Source: JBQTIU01 sp052387815 (GTDB lineage Bacteria > Pseudomonadota > Alphaproteobacteria > CACIAM-22H2). From it: a stretch of DNA of 64,000 nt. This document shows, one piece after another, positions 54,543 to 63,610 of this stretch. Within the stretch, counting starts at the first letter, position 1. Each line of letters opens with the position of its first letter. Below the pieces are notes generated by a model. The model searched no databases. It saw only the letters and a list, made by a program, of their open reading frames with translations, and was not told the origin of the DNA. The stretch is taken from assembly GCA_052387815.1 (NCBI GenBank), contig JBQTIU010000028.1, positions 62,001 through 126,000 of the forward strand, read 5' to 3'. Made by a program: the position numbers and the translations under genes.

Positions 54543-55529
54543 TCACGCAGCCCTGGGTTCGGTGCCGATGTGGATGAGCGTGTCGCCCGCGACCATGGTC
54601 GGGCCGGAATTGATGGTCAGCACCAGGCCGGCATGCGGGCTTCGGACCTCCTTGCGCAAATTGCCGAACAGGTCGTAGAGCCGGCCCAGGGGCTGGTTCT
54701 TCTTGATCCGCTCGCCGGGGGCAACATCCGGCCGGAACAGGCCGCCGAAGGTCGAGCGCACCCATACGAACTCCTTGACGAAGTGCGCGCCGGGATAGGT
54801 CTTGACCTCGCCGGCCAGCAGCTTGAGGTGGCGGCACACGTTGCGGAGACGCTCGACTGCATCCGCGATGCCCGCGTCCGTGAAGTCGGAGGCCTTGCCG
54901 CCGTGCTCGACGATCAGGCCCGGGATGCCCTTGTGGATCGCGGCCTGCATGTAGGCGCCGCCCGTGAGCCGCGTCTTCGGGGTCGGGTATATGGCGGGAT
55001 AGCCGAAGGCCCGGGCCATGCCTTGCGCGCGGCTGCCGACCTCGCCCTCGAGCGCCGTGTAAAGCGACCACATGACCTTGTGCGAGCCCGCGGAATGGAA
55101 GTCGACCATGTAGTCGGCGACCGCGATCAGCGCCTGGAAGATGGCATGGGCCATCTGCTCGGTGAACGTGCCGTCGGGCTTGCCGGGGAACACGCGGTTG
55201 AGGTCGCCGCCCTGGTAGATCTCGAACGGGCTCGTGCGGCGGTTGTGCTGGAAGGCGGTGAGATTGAGCACCGGCAGCGCCACGACGGCGCCCGACAGCG
55301 CGTTGGGATCGAGACCCTTGAGGAAGCGATGGATGATGTACGTGCCGGACGGCTCGTTGCCGTGGACGCAGCCCTGGACCCACAGGGTCGGCCCGTCCAT
55401 GGCGCCGCGGACGATGACGACCGGAATCTCGATCGCCGCGCCGTCGGGATAGGTCCCGGTGCGCAGCTTGCCCTTGGCAACCGTTCCGGGGTCCCCGGCC
55501 GCCGCCGTTCCGACGCGCAACTCTCGCAT
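54543..55529 (-). CDS. succinylglutamate desuccinylase/aspartoacylase-family hydrolase, copy 4
   Basis: The 328-residue protein has zinc motif HGNE (CVHGNEPSG), TSPFEIYQGGDLNRVFPG, VDFHSAGS and IVEHGGKA, matching the copy 3 subtype. The C-terminal beta domain carries GERIKKNQPLGRLYD. The ATG at 55529 is preceded by GGGAGAAAGAG. It is the first hydrolase after the transporter genes in the operon, 41 nt after the PotC-like permease, suggesting that it acts on the imported substrate. Confidence 0.9.
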   Translation of the reverse strand: MRELRVGTAAAGDPGTVAKGKLRTGTYPDGAAIEIPVVIVRGAMDGPTLWVQGCVHGNEPSGTYIIHRFLKGLDPNALSGAVVALPVLNLTAFQHNRRTSPFEIYQGGDLNRVFPGKPDGTFTEQMAHAIFQALIAVADYMVDFHSAGSHKVMWSLYTALEGEVGSRAQGMARAFGYPAIYPTPKTRLTGGAYMQAAIHKGIPGLIVEHGGKASDFTDAGIADAVERLRNVCRHLKLLAGEVKTYPGAHFVKEFVWVRSTFGGLFRPDVAPGERIKKNQPLGRLYDLFGNLRKEVRSPHAGLVLTINSGPTMVAGDTLIHIGTEPRAA

Positions 55530-55570
55530 GAGCTCTTTCTCCCTATGTGCCGGCCGCCTCGGCGCCCTTC

Positions 55571-56437
55571 TCAGATGCGCATGATTTTGCGCAAGCCCAC
55601 GAGGCGCTCGATGACCAGTCCGAGGACGACGATCAGCAGGACCTGCACCGTGGTGATTGCGGCCACGACCGGCGTGCTCTCCCACTGCAGGTAGGAGAAG
55701 ATCTCGATCGGCAGCGTGGTCATGCCGGGTCCCGACAGGAACAGTGCGATGTAGACGTCGCCGAACGAGACGATGAAGGCGAAGATGAGCGCCGACAGGA
55801 GGCCCGGCGCCACCAGCGGGATGACGACCTCCCACAGGGTGCGCAGCCGCGAGGCCCCGAGGGTCATCGCGGCGAGCTCGAGCTCGGCGTCCACTCCCTC
55901 GAGGCTGGCGATGATGCCGGCGATGGTGAAGGGCAGGCAGATCATGACGTGCCCGACGACGAGGGCGCCGAGTTCCGGGAATGGCACCAAGGTCAGCATC
56001 AGCAGGATGGAGATGCTGATCAGGATGTGGGGGATCATCACCGGCATAAGGGCCAGGGACTGGAGCACTTCGCGGCGCCGGCGGGCGAAGCGCACGATGC
56101 CGTAGGCGGCGAGAAACCCGATGATAGTCGCGCCGAGGGCGGCGACGAGACCCAGCCAAAGGCTGAACTGGAAGGCGGAGACGAAACTCGAGCTGTCGAA
56201 GAAATCGCGGTACCAGCGCAGCGAGGCGTGCGCGAGCGAGTACTTGCTCGCCGTGGTCGGGCTGAAGGATGTGAAGATGACGATGAGGATCGGCGCCAGC
56301 AGGAACACATAGAGGAGCGCGATCCCCGCACCCATCAGCAGGCGGCCGAGCGCCCGGGTGTCGAGGCGGAGGCTGGCGGCGCCGGCCGCCGCCCCGCGGC
56401 CGAGTAGGTCGGCCGCGCTAGCGGGTCTGAGCTGCAC
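55571..56437 (-). CDS. ABC transporter permease (PotC-like, spermidine/putrescine/opine type)
   Basis: Inner-membrane subunit of the importer. The 288-residue protein has six predicted helices and the EAA loop motif ELAAMTLGASRLRTLWEVVIP. The N-terminal 30 residues are an Ala/Arg-rich cytoplasmic extension. The start overlaps the end of the PotB-like permease by 20 nt. Confidence 0.92.
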   Translation of the reverse strand: MQLRPASAADLLGRGAAAGAASLRLDTRALGRLLMGAGIALLYVFLLAPILIVIFTSFSPTTASKYSLAHASLRWYRDFFDSSSFVSAFQFSLWLGLVAALGATIIGFLAAYGIVRFARRRREVLQSLALMPVMIPHILISISILLMLTLVPFPELGALVVGHVMICLPFTIAGIIASLEGVDAELELAAMTLGASRLRTLWEVVIPLVAPGLLSALIFAFIVSFGDVYIALFLSGPGMTTLPIEIFSYLQWESTPVVAAITTVQVLLIVVLGLVIERLVGLRKIMRI

Positions 56438-57275
56438 GCCGGCCCCCCCGGAAGTAGAGGAAGATGACCGAGAACTGGCACAGAACCAGGACCGAGGCCA
56501 CGGCGGAAGCGAGCGGCCAGTTGAGCGTGGAGAGCACGAGCTCGTAGATCGCCTGGCCCAGCATCTGCACCTCCCGGCCGCCGAGCAGGTTGGGGGTGAC
56601 GATGGCGCCGGCCGTCAGCGTGAACACCAGGACCGAGCCCATGACGATGCCGGCGCGCGAGAGCGGCAGCGTCACCTCGAAAAAGATCCGCACCCGGCCG
56701 GCGCCGAGCGTGCTCGCGGCTCGCTCCAGGTTGGGATCCTGGCCGACCAGAGAAGAGAAGAGCGGGAAGACCATGTAGGGGAGCAGGATGTGGACGAGGG
56801 CGATGAGCACGGCCTTCTCGGTATTGAGGATCTGCAGTGGCTGGTCGATGAGCCCCAGCCAGGCCAAGAGCGTGTTGACCATCCCCGCCGAACCCAACAG
56901 CACGATCCAGCCGTAAGTGCGCACGATCACGCCACTCATCAGCGGCGCCACGACCAGGAACATGAGGATCCCGCGCCAGGCGCTCCGGGTGCGGGCGAGG
57001 AAATAAGCCAAGGGGTAACCGAGCAGCAGGCAGAAGACGGTGGTGAGCGCGGCAATGCGCATGGTCTGGCCGATGATGTCCTGGTAGTAGGAGTCGAACA
57101 GGACCCGGCGGTAGTTCTCGCCGGTGACGGCCGGAACGTAGAGTTCGAACGCCGAGTACTCGAAGACGCTCATCACCAGGAAGAAGCTGATCGGCAGCAG
57201 CAGGAACAGCACGTAGAGAACCGCGATCGGCGCCAGCAGCGCTTGCCCGAACCGGTTGGCGGACGCGGTCATCAT
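56418..57275 (-). CDS. ABC transporter permease (PotB-like)
   Basis: Partner membrane subunit of the importer. The 285-residue protein has six predicted helices and the EAA loop LERAASTLGAGRVRIFFEVTLP. The ATG at 57275 overlaps the stop of the ATPase gene as ATGA (a second ATG follows directly at 57272). Gene order ATPase-PotB-PotC with the binding protein in front is typical of polyamine- and iron-type importers. Confidence 0.92.
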   Translation of the reverse strand: MMTASANRFGQALLAPIAVLYVLFLLLPISFFLVMSVFEYSAFELYVPAVTGENYRRVLFDSYYQDIIGQTMRIAALTTVFCLLLGYPLAYFLARTRSAWRGILMFLVVAPLMSGVIVRTYGWIVLLGSAGMVNTLLAWLGLIDQPLQILNTEKAVLIALVHILLPYMVFPLFSSLVGQDPNLERAASTLGAGRVRIFFEVTLPLSRAGIVMGSVLVFTLTAGAIVTPNLLGGREVQMLGQAIYELVLSTLNWPLASAVASVLVLCQFSVIFLYFRGGRRAAQTR

Positions 57276-58357
57276 GACAGGCCCTTGGGCAGCACCCGAC
57301 ATTCCTCCGGGACCGCCCACACGGCGTCGCCCGGGCGCAGCGACCGAAACTCCGGCAGGCTCGGCTTGGTGCACAAGAACGCCGGCCCGGCTCCGGTCAC
57401 CAGCGTGAAGACGATGAGATCGCCCGAGAACACGCGCTTGGCGACCTTGGCGGGAAGCGCCGGCCGGCCGTCCGGCGCCTCGAGCGTGAGGCCGACGCGT
57501 TCGGGCCGGACCATGAGATACACGGACTCGCCGACCCGGAAGTCGGGACCATGCGCCTTCGCCGCGAAGCGCGGGCCGTGCGGGATCTCGACCGAGAGCG
57601 AGGTCCCGTCGGCCGCCGCCACCTTGCCTTCGAAGAGATTCGTCTCGCCGATGAACTCGGCGGCGAAGCGCGTCGCCGGGGTGTCGTATAGCTCCTCCGG
57701 AGATCCCGACTGCTCGATGCGGCCGTGGTTGAGCAGGACCACCCGGTCGGACATCTCGAACGCTTCGTCCTGGTCGTGGGTGACGAAGATCGTCGTGATG
57801 GCGAGCCGGCGCTGGATGTCGCGGAGCTCGAGGCGCATGCGCTTGCGCAGCACGGCGTCCAAGTTCGACAAGGGTTCGTCGAGCAGGAGCGCGGTCGGCT
57901 CGATGACCAGCGCGCGGGCGAGCGCCACGCGCTGGCGCTGGCCGCCGCTCAATTGGTCCGGGTAGCGGCCCTCCACGCCCTTGAGCCCGACGACGTCGAG
58001 CATGCGGCTGACGGCCTCTTTGATTTCGGGGCGCGAGACCCTCCGCATGCGCAAGCCGAAGCCGATATTCTCGAACACCGTCTTGTGCGGGAACAGGGCG
58101 TAGTTCTGGAACACCAGGCCCATATCCCGGTGCGGCGGCTCGAGGCGCGTGATGTCGCGGCCCGACATGACGACCTGGCCTCGGTCGGGGAACAGCAGCC
58201 CGGCGATGACATGGAGCGTCGTCGTCTTCCCGCACCCGCTCGGCCCCAGGAGGGTGAGGAACTCACCCTCCTTGACCGTAACGTCGATGGGCCCGACCCC
58301 CAGCGTGCCGCCGTACTTCTTGACGATGCCCTTGAGCGCGAGGAACGGTTCGCTCAC
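57272..58357 (-). CDS. ABC transporter ATP-binding protein (PotA-like)
   Basis: ATPase energising the importer. The 361-residue protein has Walker A GPSGCGKTT, Q-loop VFQNYALFPHKTVFENI, signature LSGGQRQRVALARAL, Walker B LLLDEPLSNLDA, H-loop THDQDEA, and a C-terminal TOBE-2 domain (from about residue 250: VRPERVGLT). It lies 28 nt after the binding-protein gene and overlaps the PotB-like gene. Confidence 0.95.
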   Translation of the reverse strand: MSEPFLALKGIVKKYGGTLGVGPIDVTVKEGEFLTLLGPSGCGKTTTLHVIAGLLFPDRGQVVMSGRDITRLEPPHRDMGLVFQNYALFPHKTVFENIGFGLRMRRVSRPEIKEAVSRMLDVVGLKGVEGRYPDQLSGGQRQRVALARALVIEPTALLLDEPLSNLDAVLRKRMRLELRDIQRRLAITTIFVTHDQDEAFEMSDRVVLLNHGRIEQSGSPEELYDTPATRFAAEFIGETNLFEGKVAAADGTSLSVEIPHGPRFAAKAHGPDFRVGESVYLMVRPERVGLTLEAPDGRPALPAKVAKRVFSGDLIVFTLVTGAGPAFLCTKPSLPEFRSLRPGDAVWAVPEECRVLPKGLS

Positions 58358-58385
58358 CGATACGCCCCGAACGGATCGTGGCGCG

Positions 58386-59486
58386 TTAAGACTTGCCGGC
58401 CAGGACCTCCTTGTTCCAGCGGTCGCGGGTGGCGTCGCGCGAGGCGAACATCGCCATGTAGTCGAGCTTGCGCTGCAGTACGCCGAGCGCCTCGAGCTCC
58501 GTTTTGGATATTTCGAGATGCTTGAGATCGGGCGGCAGGTTGGCGATCGCCTCCATGTTGGTCGGCGGGTACGAGGTCAAGCGCGAGAACTCGATCTGCT
58601 TCTCGGCGTCGAGCGTCCGGTTGACGAACTTGAAGGCGAGGTCGATCGATTCCTTGGGTCGGTTGGCGAGCACCGAGGTATTCCACACCCAGCTCAAGCC
58701 CCCCTCCGTCGGGACGACGAACTCGACCGGCGCGCCCTTCTGTTTCGCCTGCAGCACACGGGCCGAGAAGAACGGGCAGATCCACACCTCCTCCGCCACC
58801 AGGAGCTGGATGGTGTGCTCGACGTTTTTGATCGAGATGCCATTGTTCTTTTGATAGAGGTCCTTGAGCTTGGCGATGCCGGGGTCGATGTTGTCCTCGG
58901 CCCCGCCGTACACCGTGTTGATCGCGTAGAAGACCTCGTCGCCGACCCAGGTCCATTCGGGGAAGGCGACCTTGCCCGCGTAGGCCGGGTCGAACAGATC
59001 GTTCCACGAGTTGATGGGCTTCGTGATGCGCTTGGTGTTGACCGCCAGGCCGTAGGGCGTGTGGGTCTTGCCGGCAATGGTGGGGAAGCGGAAGGACGGA
59101 TGGATCTTCTTGAGATTGGGCAGCCGATCCTCGGTCCACTCGATCACCACGCCGAGCGCGCCCAATTGGCTCGACGTGTTCTGGTTCTGGTGGATCACGT
59201 CCCACTGCGGTTTGCGCCGCTGGGCGATGACCAGGGGCTCGAATCCCAAGCCGGTCTTCCAGACGATCTTGGCCTTGGATTCGCCGGTGAACGGCGCGAC
59301 GAAAGTCTTCTCGAAAAAGTCCTTCCATGTTCCGCCCGCGAACAGGATGCGTAGTTCATCGGCGTCGGCGGCAAGCGCCGGCCGGCGCCCGAGCCCGCCC
59401 CAGGCCGCGAGGCCGGCGCCCACGCCGGCGGCTCGGCCCAGGAATTGACGCCGATCCAGCGGGCGATCGAACGGTGTCTTCGACAT
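58386..59486 (-). CDS. extracellular solute-binding protein (PotD/SBP_bac_8 type) with Tat signal
   Basis: Periplasmic receptor of the importer. The 366-residue precursor has a twin-arginine signal (DRRQFLGRAAGVGAGLAAWG, cleaved near ALAAD), then the polyamine/opine binding-protein pattern (DELRILFAGGTWKDFFEKTF, AGKTHTPYGLAVNT, WNDLFDPAYAGKVAFPEW). Tat export suggests that it folds before secretion. It is the first structural gene after the IclR regulator (32-nt gap). The ligand is unknown; polyamine, opine or N-acyl amino acid are all possible. Confidence 0.9.
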   Translation of the reverse strand: MSKTPFDRPLDRRQFLGRAAGVGAGLAAWGGLGRRPALAADADELRILFAGGTWKDFFEKTFVAPFTGESKAKIVWKTGLGFEPLVIAQRRKPQWDVIHQNQNTSSQLGALGVVIEWTEDRLPNLKKIHPSFRFPTIAGKTHTPYGLAVNTKRITKPINSWNDLFDPAYAGKVAFPEWTWVGDEVFYAINTVYGGAEDNIDPGIAKLKDLYQKNNGISIKNVEHTIQLLVAEEVWICPFFSARVLQAKQKGAPVEFVVPTEGGLSWVWNTSVLANRPKESIDLAFKFVNRTLDAEKQIEFSRLTSYPPTNMEAIANLPPDLKHLEISKTELEALGVLQRKLDYMAMFASRDATRDRWNKEVLAGKS

Positions 59487-59518
59487 GTCACCTCTCCTCT
59501 CGGTTGGTGTTGCGTGAA

Positions 59519-60388
59519 TTACCCGAAGGCGTGCGCCCGGCGCGCGCCCTCGGCGCCGGCCCGGGCCTGACCCGCTTTGTGGCGCGACGGCGCAACCGGC
59601 GCGGGCTCGGTCCAGAACGGATCTCCCGTCTTGCGCCCGATCTCGCCGGCCTTCGCCAAAAGGCGGTCGATCATCGCCGCGCGCTCGCCCTCGGCCACGG
59701 CGCCGGTCGGATAGGACAGGCTGAATCCGACCTCCTGTTGGCGGGTGGAGCTGCCGATGGCGACGGCGATCGCGCTGGTGCCGGGGAAGGTCAACGCGTT
59801 CGCGTCCGCCCAGCGCCGCGCGCGGACGATCTCGAGATCGGCCAGCAGCCCGGCCATCGTCAGATGGGTATCCGTGGCCTCGTAATAGATCTTCGCCGGA
59901 TAGAGCGAGCGGACGTCGTCATTGTCGAGCCGCGCGAGCAGGGCCCGGCCGATGGCCGTGGCGTAGGCGGGGACCTGGTGACCCGGCTCGAGGACGAACC
60001 GCACCGGGTAGGTCCCCTGCCGCAGGCGCAGGACGACCACATCGCCGCCGACCAGCACCCCCGCATAGCCGGTATGCCTGGTTTCCTCGACCAGTTCGGC
60101 GACCGCCTTGTCGACGAGGTCGAGGACGCTCAAGTTGGCGAGGTAAAGGCTCCCGAACTGGAAGATCCGCAGGCCGGCGCGATAGCGCCGCGTCTGCCGG
60201 TCGTGATCGAGCAAGCCGCACCGCGCCATGCTTTTCAACAGCCGCGAGACGGTGCTTTTCGGCATTGCCAGGCGCTTCGCCACGGCGGAGACCGCTAGTT
60301 CCGGCTGCGCTGACGACAGGCACGAAAGGACATTGACGGCGTTTTTGAGGGCGCGCACTGTTCCACCGATTGGAACGACGTTGCTCAT
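59519..60388 (-). CDS. IclR-family transcriptional regulator
   Basis: Ligand-responsive DNA-binding regulator. The 289-residue protein has an N-terminal winged HTH (VSAVAKRLAMPKSTVSRLLKSM) and an IclR effector domain (TGYAGVLVGGDVVVLR, YATAIGRALLA, GTSAIAVAIGSS), with a 35-residue basic tail. The ATG at 60388 gives the normal length. It is the first gene of the minus-strand operon and probably controls it together with its own expression, responding to the imported compound. Confidence 0.92.
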   Translation of the reverse strand: MSNVVPIGGTVRALKNAVNVLSCLSSAQPELAVSAVAKRLAMPKSTVSRLLKSMARCGLLDHDRQTRRYRAGLRIFQFGSLYLANLSVLDLVDKAVAELVEETRHTGYAGVLVGGDVVVLRLRQGTYPVRFVLEPGHQVPAYATAIGRALLARLDNDDVRSLYPAKIYYEATDTHLTMAGLLADLEIVRARRWADANALTFPGTSAIAVAIGSSTRQQEVGFSLSYPTGAVAEGERAAMIDRLLAKAGEIGRKTGDPFWTEPAPVAPSRHKAGQARAGAEGARRAHAFG

Positions 60389-60697
60389 ATCGGTGCATGC
60401 TCGGGTTTCGCTTGTCAACCGGTATCGCGTCTTGATCTGGCGCCAGGGCGGGACGTGGGCGCCGGGGCACGACACGCCGTGCTCCGTTGCGGGCGACGCG
60501 AGGACGGGCATCTTCGCCCGAGTCGAGCCGCGCCAGGAGCTCGCGATCGTCGAGGCGATGCGACGGGCCGCGGTCATGGCTATCGCCGCCACCCTCGTCG
60601 CGGTGATGGAGGCCGGCAAATTCGCCCGCCGGCGCGGGCCGGAACTCGCTTATACTCCGCCCATAAGGGCCGGTCCGCGAGGTCCGATGGGGTCGCC
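60389..60697. other. divergent intergenic region (309 bp)
   Basis: Separates the IclR-led operon (minus) from the AsmA-like gene (plus) and should contain both promoters. A TATACT at 60651-60656 could be the -10 of the AsmA-like gene, but no good -35 is found at 16-18 bp. Nothing else is recognised. Confidence 0.5.
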
Positions 60698-63610
60698 GTG
60701 AAAAAGGTCCTGATTGCGGCTGGCGCGGCCCTCTGCGTCGCGGCGGCGGCGGTGCTGGTCGTGCCCTCGTTCATCGACTGGAACGGCTGGAAACCCGAAA
60801 TCTCCCGCCTGGTGCGCGAGGCGACCGGGTACGAGCTGGCGATCGAGGGTCGGGTCGATGGCGGTCTCCTGCCAAGCCCGCACCTCAGGGCCGCGGGGTT
60901 ACGCATCGCGGGGCCGCCCGGCGCCTCCGCGCCCGACTTGCTCGGCGTCAAGGAACTCGAGATCGCTCTGGCCTGGACGCCGCTCCTCGCCGGCCGGCTC
61001 GAAGTGGCGCGCCTGCGCTTGCGCGAGCCCGATCTCAGGCTTGAGGATGCCGGGGATGAACGGCGCGCCCGGCCCCCGCCGGGCGAGTCGATGGGCTCGC
61101 TGCGGCTCGACGATATCGCGGTCGAGAACGGTCGCGTCCAGTGGCGCAATCCGCGGAGCGGCAACGTCGAGACCATCGAGCGGCTGAACGCGCGCCTCTC
61201 GGCCGCAACGCTGGCGGGTCCCTGGCGCGGCAGCGGCGAAGCCGCCTTCGGCGGCTTCACCCTGGCTTTCGACCTCGCGCTCGGCAGCCGCGCGGCAGGG
61301 CCAGCGATGCCGGTGACGCTTGGTCTCGAACTGCGCCCCAAGCTGGCGCGGCTTCAGGTCCGCGCCACGCTCGAAGGCCCGGAGCGGCGAATCAGGGGGC
61401 GGGTCCAGCTCGACGGCGGCAGTCTGCTGGCGGCCCTCGATCACCTCGGCGGCGGGGCGCTCGGTCTGGCGGTGCGCCCGCCATGGGTGGGTCTGCTTGG
61501 CCAACCTTTTTCGCTCACCGGCGTGCTCGCCAGCGACGGCGTTTCGCTGGCCCTCAACGACGTCGCGCTGCGGGTGGGCGAGATCGGCGCCGCCGGCGCG
61601 GTCAGTCTGTCCTTCGGCGCGACCACGGCGATCGACCTGTCGCTGGCGGTGGGTCGGCTGGATGTGGACCGGCTGATCGCCGCGGCGCCGGTCGAGGTCG
61701 CGCCGCCCGGGCGCGCCTCGGCCAGCGGCATCGATTGGCGCCTGCCGCTCGGCCTCGATGCGACCATCGATCTCGCGATCGATGCGCTGGCGTTGGCCGG
61801 CGGCGTGGTTCGCAAGGTGAGGATCAATGCCGCGCTCTCGCACGGCGACCTGATCGTCAACCAGGCGAGCGCCGAGCTGCCCGGCAGTACGGATGCGACG
61901 TTGTTCGGCCAGGTGTCCTTCGCTCCCGGCCCGCTCCGTTTGGAGGGCGGGATCGAGATCGCTTCGGACAACTTGCGCGGGCTCGCCGCCTGGCTCGGCA
62001 TCGAGATCGCGGGTGTGCCGGCCGACCGCCTGCGCCGCTTCGTGGGCTTGGCGCGGATCGGCGGCCCCCTGTCGCGACTCGAAATCGCCGGCGTCGACAT
62101 CCGGCTTGACAATTCGCGCCTCACCGGCGGCATCACGCTGGCGCTCGGGCCCCGCCTTGCCTTCGGCGCCGATTTCCAGCTCGACCGGCTCAATCTCGAC
62201 GCCTACCGGGCCGCCGATCCGCCCGCCGCTCAAGGCGCCGCGGACCTTGGCCTCGCTTGGCCGCGCGTCGACGGCTTCGACGGCCAGCTGCGCTTGCGGC
62301 TCGGCAGCCTGACTTGGAGCGGCATCCCGGCCGAGGGCGTCATGCTCGACGCGACGGTCTATCAAGGCGTCCTGTCGCTGCGCGAGCTCGCGATCCGCGA
62401 TCTCGCCGGCGCCTCCGTGCAGGCCAGCGGTCGGCTGGAGGGTCCGGGTGCGGCGGCGAACCTCGTCCTCGATGTTTCTGTCCGCGCGCCCGACGCCAAC
62501 CGCGTCCTCAGGGGTCTCGGTCTTGCGCCCGCGCCCGGCCTGGGTCCGCTCGCCTTTGCCGGGCGCATCGAAGGCGGCTTCTCGGACGAGTTGGCGCTTG
62601 CACCCTTCATCCTCAAGCTCGGCCGGGCCGAATTCGGCGGCTCGGCGCGTATTCACCTGGCCGGACCGCGCCCGAAGCTGGTCCTCGACTTGTCGGGCGC
62701 CGAGGTGCCGCTCGATGCCTTGCTCGCCGGCCTCGCCGACGGCGGCCGCGACCGGGCGGCAGCCGGCGCCGCACCTCCGGCCTCGCCGGCGACCGGTCGG
62801 TGGCCGCGCGAGCGCCTCGATCTCTCGGCCTTGAGGTTCCTCGACGCCGAGCTGGGTGTTGCTGGCGCAACGCTCTCCGCCGGCAAGATTCGCCTCGATG
62901 GCGCCAAGGTCCAGGCGCGCTTGGCCGATGGCATCCTGGACGTAACCGAGCTCACCGGCACGCTCTATCGCGGCCGCTTCGCGCTCACCGGCCGGGTCGA
63001 TGCGCGCGACCGGCCGCGCTTCATTGTGAACTCGACCCTGGTCGGCGCCGAGCTCCGGCAAGCGCTGGCGGCGCTCGCCGGGATCGAGGTCGTCGAGGGG
63101 CGGGGCGATCTCGTGCTCTCGCTCAGCGCCGCGGGCGACAGCGCGGCCGAGCTCGTCGCCTCGCTGACGGGCGAGGGGAGAATTGCGGCGCGCGACGGGA
63201 CGATCGCGGGCTACGACCTGCCGGCGATGAGCGAGCGCCTCAAGCGGGTCGACCGGCCGACCGACATCATCGCCCTCGTGCGGCTCGGCCTCGCCCGCGG
63301 CCGCACGCCGTTCCAGGCGCTCGACGGCAGGTTCGGCATCGAGAACGGCGTCGCCCGCACCGAGGATCTGCGCCTCCTCGCCAGCGCGGGCGAGGTCCGC
63401 ACCCAAGGGGCGATCGACCTCAAGGGCTGGACGATCGATCTGGTCAGCCAGTTCCTGTTGAGCGAGCACCCCGACCTGCCGAGCGTCGGGCTGAAGCTCA
63501 GCGGCGCCATCGACGAGCCGCGCCGTGTTTTCGACGTCGAGCGCTTGCAGGCGCAACTCTTGAAACGCGGCCCTCCGCCCGCCCCAGGCGAAACGCCTAC
63601 CCAACCGTAG
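60698..63610 (+). CDS. AsmA-family protein (inner-membrane anchored, periplasmic)
   Basis: Large envelope protein of the AsmA/TamB-related group thought to move phospholipid between membranes or to affect outer-membrane assembly. The 970-residue protein starts at GTG 60698 (frame open upstream without similarity) with an N-terminal membrane helix (VLIAAGAALCVAAAAVLVV), the hallmark segment PSFIDWNGWKPEISRLV, a long stretch of beta-rich repeats (many L.G.. strands) and the AsmA C-terminal domain (ELVASLTGEGRIAARDGTIAGYDL and DGRFGIENGVARTEDLRL, each in two motifs). It converges on the Sel1 gene with no gap. Confidence 0.9.
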   Translation: MKKVLIAAGAALCVAAAAVLVVPSFIDWNGWKPEISRLVREATGYELAIEGRVDGGLLPSPHLRAAGLRIAGPPGASAPDLLGVKELEIALAWTPLLAGRLEVARLRLREPDLRLEDAGDERRARPPPGESMGSLRLDDIAVENGRVQWRNPRSGNVETIERLNARLSAATLAGPWRGSGEAAFGGFTLAFDLALGSRAAGPAMPVTLGLELRPKLARLQVRATLEGPERRIRGRVQLDGGSLLAALDHLGGGALGLAVRPPWVGLLGQPFSLTGVLASDGVSLALNDVALRVGEIGAAGAVSLSFGATTAIDLSLAVGRLDVDRLIAAAPVEVAPPGRASASGIDWRLPLGLDATIDLAIDALALAGGVVRKVRINAALSHGDLIVNQASAELPGSTDATLFGQVSFAPGPLRLEGGIEIASDNLRGLAAWLGIEIAGVPADRLRRFVGLARIGGPLSRLEIAGVDIRLDNSRLTGGITLALGPRLAFGADFQLDRLNLDAYRAADPPAAQGAADLGLAWPRVDGFDGQLRLRLGSLTWSGIPAEGVMLDATVYQGVLSLRELAIRDLAGASVQASGRLEGPGAAANLVLDVSVRAPDANRVLRGLGLAPAPGLGPLAFAGRIEGGFSDELALAPFILKLGRAEFGGSARIHLAGPRPKLVLDLSGAEVPLDALLAGLADGGRDRAAAGAAPPASPATGRWPRERLDLSALRFLDAELGVAGATLSAGKIRLDGAKVQARLADGILDVTELTGTLYRGRFALTGRVDARDRPRFIVNSTLVGAELRQALAALAGIEVVEGRGDLVLSLSAAGDSAAELVASLTGEGRIAARDGTIAGYDLPAMSERLKRVDRPTDIIALVRLGLARGRTPFQALDGRFGIENGVARTEDLRLLASAGEVRTQGAIDLKGWTIDLVSQFLLSEHPDLPSVGLKLSGAIDEPRRVFDVERLQAQLLKRGPPPAPGETPTQP

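Noticed and set aside
60899..63604. Minus-strand open frame of about 900 codons opposite the AsmA-like gene
   Set aside because: Antisense shadow of a gene with recognisable AsmA motifs and an N-terminal membrane helix on the plus strand.
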